Below, piece after piece: positions 1 to 7,182 of a DNA stretch of 64,000 bases. The notes beneath the pieces are model-generated. The model had not been told where the DNA came from. It saw nothing but the letters and a program-made list of their open reading frames with translations, and did not search any database. The number at the start of each line of letters is the position of its first letter. Within the stretch, counting starts at the first letter, position 1. The DNA is from Planctomycetota bacterium (lineage in GTDB: Bacteria; Planctomycetota; PUPC01; JACPCR01), in assembly GCA_016179685.1 (NCBI GenBank), contig JACPCR010000066.1:1-64000 (forward strand), given 5' to 3'. Made by a program: the position numbers and the translations under genes.

Positions 1-312
1 TAACCTTCTCCTGCACCAGGATGGTAGAGGACTTGAATGTGGGGCTGTTCTCCCACATTCTCACCTCCAGAACGCCGAGCATGCCCGGCACACGTAGCGG
101 AACGCGCGAGCGTTCCGTCCGAGAGATGAGATTTGAAGGCCCAGACGAAGCCCTGACGGGCTTCGCTACCAGGATTCTTACGTTTCGCCTCCGAATGGGA
201 TCCCTCGGGGAGGCGTTTCCAAAGCAGACCAGTTCGTAAGTGCGGGTGCAGTTATGAACTGGTCTGCTCGTATCCCCGTTCAGGAGTACGGGAGCACTTC
301 CTTACACGTGTA
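1..312. other. Non-coding left edge
   Basis: No open frame here has a convincing start and homology. The stretch holds a copy of the short GAAGCCCTGACGGGCTTCG-type palindrome at about 139-166, which recurs near 7, 10 and 54 kb, and a long hairpin at 224-267. It probably contains the downstream region of the SUKH gene at 313-810. Confidence 0.5.
224..267. terminator. Long hairpin downstream of the SUKH gene
   Basis: A perfect 12-bp outer stem (GCAGACCAGTTC with GAACTGGTCTGC) encloses an inner AAGTGC/GCAGTT pairing. It lies 46 bases beyond the stop of the minus-strand gene at 313-810. There is no obvious T-tract, so termination is inferred from position and from similar hairpins elsewhere in the window. 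Confidence 0.45.
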
Positions 313-810
313 CTAGCCTGGCGGGAGCGTGCGTTCGAGCCACTCGGCGAAGTGGTCGGCCTCGACCTGGACGTCGGACCAATCCGAGCTGCTCAGGCCA
401 AAACTGACGAGAAGAGGCGGGACACGGCGACTGTAGTCGAGGGCGTAGACGACGAAGCCTTCATTGCCGACCCCAATCATGCCCTGAAACGACTGAAAGA
501 CCGGCATGGACTGGTTCAGAGAGACCAGCTCATCGATGCGAAAGAGGCCGCGCCAGGGCTCGAGGGATGACCTGCCGCCGACGGCAAGAAGAAATTCACG
601 GTAGTCGGATGGGAAGGACACCCCAAGCTCCAGTTCCGCCCAGTCCACCTCTTCGACTGAAGCGGCCGGACCCGCCTTCCACCCGGTCCGGGTCAGCCGC
701 TCGACCAGTTCATGAATACGGACCCTGGGCAAGGTCGGCTGTTCGGCCGGTCGAGACGGACGGGCATGCCCATGGCCGAAAGGGAGACTGCGGTCGCGCG
801 GCTCATCCAT
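313..810 (-). CDS. SMI1/KNR4 (SUKH) family protein
   Basis: The C-terminal two thirds match the SUKH fold: an ELELGVSFPSDYREFLL segment (the classic 'lg..lP.dyr.fL...NG' region), then GLFRIDELVSL, then MIGVGNEGFVVYALD, and an acidic end where SDVQVEADHFAEWLER resembles the usual 'ias.F.eFL' helix. SUKH proteins are commonly immunity proteins against nuclease or other polymorphic toxins, but many have no known partner and no toxin gene is visible here. I chose the ATG at 810, with AAGGA about 10 bases upstream, over the GTG at 834. The N-terminus (about 35 residues) is low complexity. The gene lies beside a toxin-antitoxin remnant, which fits a defence or competition context. Confidence 0.7.
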   Translation of the reverse strand: MDEPRDRSLPFGHGHARPSRPAEQPTLPRVRIHELVERLTRTGWKAGPAASVEEVDWAELELGVSFPSDYREFLLAVGGRSSLEPWRGLFRIDELVSLNQSMPVFQSFQGMIGVGNEGFVVYALDYSRRVPPLLVSFGLSSSDWSDVQVEADHFAEWLERTLPPG

Positions 811-914
811 GGTTACCTGGTCCTTCGAGTCCACCGGACGAAAATCGTCCTCGAAGTGATGCTGAACGTCGTGCCGATCAGCAGCGGCCGAAGGCCGTCC
901 GCTGGATCGCCTGG

Positions 915-1160
915 TTAGGCACTTCGCCGCTTCGTTCGCGGCTTGCGCCGCTGACGGACTACCGCCGCTAGCGCTCGCAGCGCGTCGTTCACGGAGGCGG
1001 AATCGGGAAAGACGTCCAGAACATCCGGGTCGATGACGACCACGTTTGTGCCCTGCCTGTAGCGAGCGACCGTCGCGCCGCGGACAGCCCCTGCAAAGTC
1101 GTAGTCAGCTCGCATAGTGTCCCGGTCGGTTTGTCGGCGTCGACTAGCTTTCTTCTTCAT
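915..1160 (-). CDS. Small antitoxin-like protein paired with a BrnT remnant
   Basis: An 81-residue basic protein. The central part runs YDFAGAVRGATVARY, then GTNVVVIDPDVLDVFPDSAS, then VNDALRALA. From general knowledge of the family, this pattern is common in short proteins encoded directly after BrnT-type ribonuclease toxins, where they act as antitoxin and autorepressor. The ATG at 1160 is preceded by GGAGG at good spacing and lies inside the last codons of the BrnT-like frame, as expected for a translationally coupled TA pair. The toxin is truncated, so this is probably an orphan antitoxin. The role rests on pattern recognition and context, not on a named domain hit. Confidence 0.6.
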   Translation of the reverse strand: MKKKASRRRQTDRDTMRADYDFAGAVRGATVARYRQGTNVVVIDPDVLDVFPDSASVNDALRALAAVVRQRRKPRTKRRSA

Positions 1161-1284
1161 ACTGCCTCCGTTCGTACCGTGTTGCCCGTCGTGCGGAGAT
1201 GAGACGAGTTCTTGGGGGCCACTCGACGAACGCAACCACCAGGCCGAGGTCGGCGGTCGAGCCGGGAGTCAAGCCCTGGCAAAT
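1144..1284 (-). pseudogene. BrnT-family toxin, C-terminal remnant
   Basis: Reading the minus strand in the frame that overlaps the antitoxin start gives LGLVVAFVEWPP followed by TRLISARRATRYERRQYEEE and a stop at 1144. This matches the BrnT C-terminus, whose hallmark is an 'IISARrAtrrEr..YEe' helix. An in-frame TGA at 1285-1287 and no credible start leave about 46 codons of the usual 90 or so, and the N-terminal catalytic part (normally a 'FeWDp.Ka..N..KHgVsFeeA' block) is missing upstream in all three frames. The 17-base overlap with the downstream small gene shows the original operon order. I infer loss of toxin activity. Confidence 0.6.
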
Positions 1285-1538
1285 TCAACAGGCAGCCGAT
1301 GCCGTACGCATCTATCGCTACCAGTACCGCAGGGCGACCAACGACGCCAAGTGACCAAGTGTCCAAGTGGCAGCATAATCCCGACGGGGTCCCTTCCGTA
1401 GTCCCTCCCAACGAATCCTACGGAAACGGGATGCCTCTCGACGGGACTGGCCCCATGGGGACACGTGTGGGAGGACAGGTCCGGGAGGACAAGTCTGGCG
1501 GGCAAGAATGCGGGGAAAACCTTCCACGGGGTCTTCGA

Positions 1539-3323
1539 TTATTCCTTGTCCTTGTCCTTGTCCTGATCCTGCTCCTTGTCCTGATCCTGCTCCTTGTCCC
1601 TGGTCTTCTTCGCCTTTGCTCGATCCCTCTCCCTCTCTCGCTCCCTGTCCTTCGCTTTCTCCTTCTCTTGGGCCTTCCGGATCTTTTCTACCTTGGCGAT
1701 GACTTCATCGGAAGGCGGCTCCTTCTCCTGGTACAGATTGAAGGGCACGGAAGAGGGATGCGAGCCGTTGCAGCCGATAAAAATCCGATTCTTGGCGACG
1801 GCCTGAGTGATGTTCTTGCCGTCTGCTGTCTCGAAAAACAGGCGGAATCGGCGCTTCTCCGTGGTCAGAGTGATACCGCCTTTCTCATTCGTGATCCGGG
1901 CCACGACGTCCACTCCCTTCTTCCCCGCCTTGATCGTCACTCCCTCTTCCTCTTGTTCTTCCGCCTTTTCGTCTCCACGGGCCCCCCGTTCGTTCCGCTG
2001 GCCCTCCTGCCGGCCGCCGCGGTTTCTTGCCTGACCGCGGCCTTCGCCGTCATCATCATCCTTCTCCTCGTCCTCCTCCCCGATGGCGGCGGCCTCCACC
2101 TCCCCGGAAACGACGACGTGAAGCGGGACGGTGACGCCTTCACGGGCCTGCCAGACGACACGCCATTCGTAAGGCTTGCGAAGCGTCTTGAATACTGAAA
2201 CGGCCCAATTGCCCTTGAAGTTCCGAGGAGAGAAATTGCCCCAGACGAGCATGCGGTTTCTCTGCCGCGCGGTCTTCTCCTCCTCGGCGGACGAGATGGG
2301 GGGAGCGTAGAGATTCACCTGCTCGGCGAGGCCGACGGCCAGGTATCGCTTGTCGGGCGAATATCGGAGTGAACGGACCGACCCCCCGCCCTCGATATCC
2401 TTGTTGGCCACCTGGCCTGTAGCCAGCTCCCAGAGCAGCAGAGTATCTTCCGCACCGCTGGTGGCCAGGTAGCGCCCCTCGGGGCTGAAGGCCGCCCGAG
2501 TGGCCTCACCGGCCCCGGTCTCCAGCGAATGGAGCAGCTTGCGTTCGTCAGCGTCCCAGAGGCAAACGACGCCATCGAGGCCGCTGGAGGCGAGGAATTT
2601 CCCATTCGGGCTGAATTCGACGGAGGCGACGGCCGCCTCGTGGGCCTCGAGCCGCCCAATGTCCTGACGCGTGGTGGCATTCCAGAGCCGGAGCATAGGG
2701 TCGTCACCGCCGAAAACCAGGATGTTCGTATCGGGCCGGTAAGCGAGCGCCCGGACGGCCGCGGCCGGCCGGCCATCGAGCGGAACGTCATAAAGCCTTC
2801 TCTTGTCGTAGACGTCCCAGATGAAGACGTTGCCTTCGGCGTCACCTGAGGCGACCTGATTGCTCGCGGGGTTGAAGCGCAGGGCGAGGACCTCCTTGGC
2901 GTGGCCGGTGAAGGAGGCAGCGAGTTGACGCGTCGAGAGCTGCCAGAGGGCCACGAGGCCGTCCGCACCACCCGAGGCCATCCAGCGGCCGTCGCTGCTG
3001 AAAGCCGTGGCACGGACCTCGCCCTTGTGGGCCTTGAGAGGCATGAGGCGCTTGCGGCTGTTGACGTCCCAGAGGGAAAGGCCCACGGGCTCGGCGGCCA
3101 CGCTCTTGACGCCTTCCGCGGGATCGGCCTTCGCCGGCTGGGCGGGGGCCGGCTTGCTGCCCGAGGCGATCAAGGCGAAGCGTCCGTCCGGGCTGAAATC
3201 AAAGTGGGCGAGAGCGTTCACGGGGCCGAGGGAAGGCGTCTCATCCGAGTCCTCGGCCTCGAGCCCGGCGGGGACAAAGGGAGCAGACAGGAGGGCGGCC
3301 AGGAGGAGCGGTCGGCATGACAT
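1539..3323 (-). CDS. Secreted WD40 beta-propeller protein with charged tail
   Basis: A 594-residue protein that starts with a signal peptide (MSCRPLLLAALLSAPFVPAG). About seven WD40 blades follow, roughly residues 30-340, with repeated 'FSPDGR...ASGG.DG.V.LW' units. A second beta-rich segment is interrupted by an acidic/Arg-rich linker. The last 45 residues are almost only K, E, D, R and Q and are encoded by tandem 18-base units around 1540-1600. WD40 propellers of this kind are abundant in planctomycete-like bacteria and serve as protein-interaction scaffolds; the specific partner is unknown. The ATG at 3323 is preceded by AAGGA. The lysine/aspartate tail could bind a polyanion or metal, which is speculation. 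Confidence 0.85.
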   Translation of the reverse strand: MSCRPLLLAALLSAPFVPAGLEAEDSDETPSLGPVNALAHFDFSPDGRFALIASGSKPAPAQPAKADPAEGVKSVAAEPVGLSLWDVNSRKRLMPLKAHKGEVRATAFSSDGRWMASGGADGLVALWQLSTRQLAASFTGHAKEVLALRFNPASNQVASGDAEGNVFIWDVYDKRRLYDVPLDGRPAAAVRALAYRPDTNILVFGGDDPMLRLWNATTRQDIGRLEAHEAAVASVEFSPNGKFLASSGLDGVVCLWDADERKLLHSLETGAGEATRAAFSPEGRYLATSGAEDTLLLWELATGQVANKDIEGGGSVRSLRYSPDKRYLAVGLAEQVNLYAPPISSAEEEKTARQRNRMLVWGNFSPRNFKGNWAVSVFKTLRKPYEWRVVWQAREGVTVPLHVVVSGEVEAAAIGEEDEEKDDDDGEGRGQARNRGGRQEGQRNERGARGDEKAEEQEEEGVTIKAGKKGVDVVARITNEKGGITLTTEKRRFRLFFETADGKNITQAVAKNRIFIGCNGSHPSSVPFNLYQEKEPPSDEVIAKVEKIRKAQEKEKAKDRERERERDRAKAKKTRDKEQDQDKEQDQDKDKDKE

Positions 3324-3780
3324 GGAATTGTCCTTCTCAGGAAGAGCGTGCACGAAGGCCTCAGGCGGGCGAAGCCCGCAGCCGAACAAGGCTCGGAAAG
3401 GCGTCCCACCGCAGGCGGGTCAGGAATCAACGGACACCCGACCCGCCTCCCACTGGGACAAGTCTGGCGGGACGCCTTTCAACTTCTCCGCCGGGTGCCC
3501 ACCGGGTGCCCACGTAGTGGGCGCGGCGCGGGGCGCGGAGAAGTTGCACCCTAAGACTCGATCGGCTGTATGACATTCTACCCGATGAGTTGAGGATTGC
3601 TTGCAAGTTCACCCTGCGCCGCAGGAATGTATTCCACTTTCGTGGCTTCGGAGATTTTTACAGGTTAGAATTCCGGAGGTGGGATGCAGACCGGGCTGCC
3701 GGTCTTGGCGGAGCAAAGCCTGTGAAGAGGTGACGAGCCGCTGGCGCGGTCGGAAGCCGCCGCGTCGAGAAGGGGTGACC
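3324..3780. other. Intergenic region with an interspersed GC-rich repeat
   Basis: This divergent spacer between the WD40 gene and the ChuX-like gene must hold both promoters, but I see no clear consensus boxes. At about 3408-3475 it carries one copy of a repeat (CCGCCTCCCACTGGGACAAG) whose reverse complement recurs near 9870 and 36980 and, in part, near 12140. No coding sequence is supported. Confidence 0.4.
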
Positions 3781-4329
3781 ATGAAAGAGGTGGGGAGACA
3801 GGACTCGGAAGAGACGCGCCGGCGGGTGCTGGAGTATCTCTCCAAGCGACCGAGCGCCATGACCATCGAGGTGGCCCGCAAGCTCGAGGTGCCCGAGGTG
3901 GAGGTCCTGCGGGCCCAGGAGGGCCGAAATTGCTGGGAGCTGCGCGCGGACGCTTTTGAAGAGGTCATGAATGAACTGCTGGGCATGGGCAAGTGCCACG
4001 TCTTTTGCCCGAACCGCTACGCCGTGCTGGAATCCTTCGGGGAGTTCGGCGGCTATTCGATCACCGGGCCTTACTTCAACGTCCAGACGGGCACACTGGA
4101 TATGCACATCCGCTACGAGGGGATAGCCTCGATGTTCTGCCTGGACAAGCTGGGGCACATGGACCGCAAGCCGGCGCATTCGGTCCAGTTCTACGATTCG
4201 GAAGGCCAGGCGGTCTTCAAGGTCTTCCTGACGCAGCATTCGGGGGACGGAGGTTACGATCCGAAGCACCTGGAGATATACGAAAACCTGAAACGACGTT
4301 TCGGACGTCCATCGGCTGCAGAGTCGTGA
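3781..4329 (+). CDS. ChuX/HutX-like heme utilisation family protein
   Basis: A 182-residue protein that fits the ChuX/HutX family. An N-terminal winged-helix-like segment (MTIEVARKLEVPEVEVLRA) is followed by the family core: GYSITGPYFNVQTGTLDMHI, then SMFCLDKLGHMDRKPAHSVQFYDSEGQAVFKVFL. In the family the core binds heme and members act as cytoplasmic heme carriers or in anaerobic heme breakdown. The motif where the family usually has 'GHI' reads MHI here, so heme ligation may differ. No heme transporter or TonB receptor lies nearby. The ATG at 3781 follows AAGGGGTG. The next gene starts 12 bases after the stop, so the two are probably cotranscribed. Confidence 0.65.
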   Translation: MKEVGRQDSEETRRRVLEYLSKRPSAMTIEVARKLEVPEVEVLRAQEGRNCWELRADAFEEVMNELLGMGKCHVFCPNRYAVLESFGEFGGYSITGPYFNVQTGTLDMHIRYEGIASMFCLDKLGHMDRKPAHSVQFYDSEGQAVFKVFLTQHSGDGGYDPKHLEIYENLKRRFGRPSAAES

Positions 4330-4341
4330 AAGAAGCGTGCC

Positions 4342-5106
4342 ATGAATCCCGATATCACCGAGGCATTGGAAGGCTGGGAATTCGAGCCCGGGTCGATCAC
4401 GGTCAGGAAGATTCTCGGCGAGGACGGCCGGCCGAAGCTCCAGATGCGGCTGGAGCTGGGGATGATCCAGATGGAAATGACGGGCCGGCCGGACGGGCAG
4501 CGGCCGCACGAACGCGAGTCCTATTTGCACTATTACCAGGAGAAGCTGGTGGAACATGTCCGAAAGCGCGGGAGCAAGGAGGGCTTCCGGCTTTCCTCCG
4601 ATGCCGCGGAGCATCTTCGTTCGGAGGCTCTGCACTACTACTACCGATACCTGAGCCTGTTCCATCTCCAGGACTACGAGCAGGTGGTCCTGGACACGGC
4701 GCGGAATCTGGAGGCCGCGGAGTTTCTGAAGAGCTTCGGCCGGACAGAGAAGGATCGTGTCTCGGTGGACCAATATCGCGCCTATATCTTGATGATGAAC
4801 ACGCAAGCGCGGGCGCGGCTCGCCCGGCAGGCCAGCCAGCCCTTCGAGGCCATCGGGCTGATCCGGTCGGGTATCCGGGCCATTCGCTCCTGGCTGCAGA
4901 GCAATCTGGATGAGGAGGCAACGAAGAAGGGCGGGGAGATCAGCCTCCTGGAGGGACTGGAAAAGGAAATCCTGGGGGAGATGCCGGAGCGTCCCCTGGA
5001 TCAGGTGGAGGCCGAGTTGCGGCTGGCGGTGGAGCGCCAGGAGTTCGAGAAGGCGGCGTGTCTGCGGGACTACCTGCGCCGGCAGGCAAAGACTCAAGGC
5101 GGGTGA
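4342..5106 (+). CDS. UvrB/UvrC (UVR) motif protein
   Basis: A 254-residue mostly helical protein ending in a UVR motif at about residues 215-248 (LDQVEAELRLAVERQEFEKAACLRDYLRR). In UvrB, UvrC and ClpC this motif is a helical hairpin that mediates protein contacts. The N-terminal half has no domain I recognise; a repeated-helix region (about 90-200) resembles TPR-like packing. Such stand-alone UVR proteins are common in planctomycete-like genomes, with unknown function. It follows the ChuX-like gene by 12 bases, and its 3' end overlaps the convergent cupin gene by 13 bases. Confidence 0.6.
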   Translation: MNPDITEALEGWEFEPGSITVRKILGEDGRPKLQMRLELGMIQMEMTGRPDGQRPHERESYLHYYQEKLVEHVRKRGSKEGFRLSSDAAEHLRSEALHYYYRYLSLFHLQDYEQVVLDTARNLEAAEFLKSFGRTEKDRVSVDQYRAYILMMNTQARARLARQASQPFEAIGLIRSGIRAIRSWLQSNLDEEATKKGGEISLLEGLEKEILGEMPERPLDQVEAELRLAVERQEFEKAACLRDYLRRQAKTQGG

Positions 5107-5438
5107 GGGAGACGCGGCGCGTCCGGATGGGGGGCCATGAAGACGAGTACAACGAGGCGGCCGGGCCCGTCGTTGACCACGCCGTGTTCGACGCCCGATG
5201 GGGCAAGCGTGATTTCGAGAGGCCCGAGATGACGCTGTTCCCTGCCAACCTGAAACCGACCGCGGCCCTCGAGCACGCAGTAAATCTTGTCCGCACCCTC
5301 GTGCGTGTGAGGCTTCTGCACCTGACCCGGTTCGAAACAGTAGATGTCCGTGAACATCCGGTCCGTCTCGAACAGGTTCACCTTCTTCATCTTCTCAGGC
5401 GAGAAGGCCTTCTGATCGGGAATCTGTTTGATTTCCAT
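5094..5438 (-). CDS. Small single-domain cupin
   Basis: A 114-residue cupin_2-type protein. Motif 1 is visible as KPHTHEGADKIYCVLEGRG, with the expected two histidines and a glutamate that would hold a metal ion, and motif 2 as LAPSGVEHGVVNDG, with its histidine. Small cupins of this type bind a metal and often sense or isomerise a small molecule, but the substrate cannot be read from sequence. It lies 42 bases downstream of ispG on the same strand and may be cotranscribed with it. The Pro-rich C-terminus overlaps the 3' end of the convergent UVR gene. Confidence 0.75.
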   Translation of the reverse strand: MEIKQIPDQKAFSPEKMKKVNLFETDRMFTDIYCFEPGQVQKPHTHEGADKIYCVLEGRGRFQVGREQRHLGPLEITLAPSGVEHGVVNDGPGRLVVLVFMAPHPDAPRLPHPP

Positions 5439-5480
5439 GGCGGCGCGTCACGATACGGATCGGTTTGAGGCAGCACTTCG

Positions 5481-6623
5481 CTAAGACTTGAGAATAGGAA
5501 AAAGAGGCTTGACGCCGCCTGCGGGGTCTGCCGGGACAACATCCTTGCCGTCTCCGATAAAGTTGCCCTTCTCATCCCAGTTCTGAAGCTCGGCGAGGAC
5601 GGCCTCGACGATCTCGTGCTCCTGGACACGGCGCACCTGCTGGCCGCGGCGGTAGAGATACGCCACGCCTTTCCCGCCCGCGATGCCGATATCCGCCTCG
5701 CGGGCCTCCCCGGGCCCGTTGACGACGCAGCCGAGGACGGAGATTTTCACAGGGAGGCGGTTTCCCTTGAGGCGCTTCTGAATCTCGAGCACGAGGCTCT
5801 CGAGGTCGATCTCGATGCGCCCGCACGTGGGGCAGGCGACGATCTCGGGGTCGCGGATACGCGCTCCGGTACATTTGAGGATGTCCCACGCCACGGGCAC
5901 CTCGATCGAAGGGTCGCCCACGATGGAGACGCGCAACGTGTCGCCGATCCCTTCCAGGAGAAGATTCCCAATCCCCACGGCGGACTTGATCATGGCATAC
6001 TGGCCCATGCCAGCCTCCGTGATGCCCAGGTGGATGGGGTAGTCGCACGCCTTCGAGAAGAGACGGTAACTCTGGATGGCCGTCTGCACGTCGCTGGACT
6101 TGAGGGAGACGACCATGTTGCGGTATCCCAGGCTCTCGCAATACTCGACGTGCCGGACGGCGCTCTCGACCAGCGCTTCCGGGGTGGGCCAGCCGTACTT
6201 GTCCAGGAACTCCTTCTCGAGCGAGCCGGCATTGACCCCAATGCGCATGGCGACGCCCCGGTCCTTGCATTTCTTGACGACCTCCTTGAGGCGGTCGTAT
6301 CCGCCGATGTTCCCGGGATTGATGCGGACCTTATCAGCCACCTCTGCGGCGCCCAGGGCCATCCGATAATTGAAATGAATATCCGCGATCAGGGGGGCCC
6401 GCATGCTCTTCTTGAGCACCGGTAGCGCATCCAGGTCGCGCTGGTCCGGCACCGTCACCCGGACCATCTCGCAGTCGAGGTCCTGGAGACGGCGGATTTG
6501 GTCGAGAGTCTTCGGCACGTCCCAGGTGTGCGAGCTGCACATGGACTGGACGCGGACCGGATTCTCTCCGCCCACACCGACACGACCGACAGCCACCTCA
6601 CGAGTTTTCCTGCGTTGGATCAT
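5481..6623 (-). CDS. ispG: 4-Hydroxy-3-methylbut-2-enyl diphosphate synthase
   Basis: A 380-residue IspG/GcpE of the short bacterial type. It converts 2-C-methyl-D-erythritol 2,4-cyclodiphosphate to HMBPP in the MEP isoprenoid pathway, using a [4Fe-4S] cluster. The TIM-barrel half contains VQSMCSSHTWDV, ADIHFNYRMA and RINPGNIGGYD. The C-terminal half carries the cluster cysteines CPTCGR (264, 267) and CVVNGPGEA (299), with the cluster-ligating glutamate in the same motif. There is no insert domain of the plant type. Length and start match the family. It shows that this organism uses the MEP route; no other pathway gene is adjacent. Confidence 0.95.
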   Translation of the reverse strand: MIQRRKTREVAVGRVGVGGENPVRVQSMCSSHTWDVPKTLDQIRRLQDLDCEMVRVTVPDQRDLDALPVLKKSMRAPLIADIHFNYRMALGAAEVADKVRINPGNIGGYDRLKEVVKKCKDRGVAMRIGVNAGSLEKEFLDKYGWPTPEALVESAVRHVEYCESLGYRNMVVSLKSSDVQTAIQSYRLFSKACDYPIHLGITEAGMGQYAMIKSAVGIGNLLLEGIGDTLRVSIVGDPSIEVPVAWDILKCTGARIRDPEIVACPTCGRIEIDLESLVLEIQKRLKGNRLPVKISVLGCVVNGPGEAREADIGIAGGKGVAYLYRRGQQVRRVQEHEIVEAVLAELQNWDEKGNFIGDGKDVVPADPAGGVKPLFPILKS

Positions 6624-6865
6624 GGGTCACGCTCATACGAGTTGGCGCGAAGCGCTTTCGCACTTCAGAACCGGGAAGCGAGATGCCTCCAAGGGACCGC
6701 GGAAAGGACGAGTAGACGGCGACTGCAAATTCTAGCATCGCCTGCGTGCTCCGGCAAATGGGGCGGGAAAAAGTTTGGCGTCCCAAGCGCCTAGCGAGAA
6801 ACCCCAGCGAAATTCGAGGGTCATTCCAAATTAACTATCTGTGATTAGACCACTTATGAAGCACT

Positions 6866-6873
6866 GGTATAAT
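6866..6873 (+). promoter_or_regulatory. Possible extended -10 promoter in the MITE end
   Basis: TGgTATAAT at the left tip of the element is an extended -10 match. The -35 position (about 6845-6850) is poor. If active it would read through the element into the secreted-protein gene at 7183, about 310 bases downstream. Confidence 0.3.
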
Positions 6874-7158
6874 TCCTCAATCAGTTCGGGGCGGAGGAGC
6901 AGGTCAAGTCCATGAGTTATGAAGATAGCCGAAGCCCTGACGCGCTTCGCTACGAAATTCAGGCCCGACACCCGGTGAACGTAGGCGAAGCCCTTCCGAG
7001 CTTCGCCGAAGTGCTGACGCGCTTCGCTACGAAAACTCGTGAAGGGCTGGCTTCGCCGAAGTGCTTACGCGCTTCGCTACGAAAACTCGTGAAGTGCTGA
7101 ATCATCATGGATGATAAAATCAGGCGGGGTCATCTCCCCGGACTTATTGAGAAGTTAC
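6867..7158. mobile_element. MITE-like element, left copy
   Basis: A non-coding element whose left end (GTATAATTCCTCAATCAGTTCGGG) and right end (CCCCGGACTTATTGAGAAGTTAC) are imperfect inverted repeats. The interior has several GAAGTGCTGACGCGCTTCG palindromes. Most of it matches the reverse complement of the element at 9958-10142, including GAGGAGCAGGTCAAG and a block that contains AAACTCGTGAAGTGCTGAAT. It is longer than the right copy because the palindrome unit is repeated. No transposase is encoded. The flanking gene's ribosome binding site begins right after it. Confidence 0.65.
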
Positions 7159-7182
7159 GCTGTTTCTTAGGAGGAGGAAGGC

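Noticed and set aside
1212-2198. Plus-strand frame opposite the WD40 gene, rich in Leu and Val
   Set aside because: Its Leu-rich stretches are complements of the Lys/Glu/Asp-rich tail codons of the WD40 protein.
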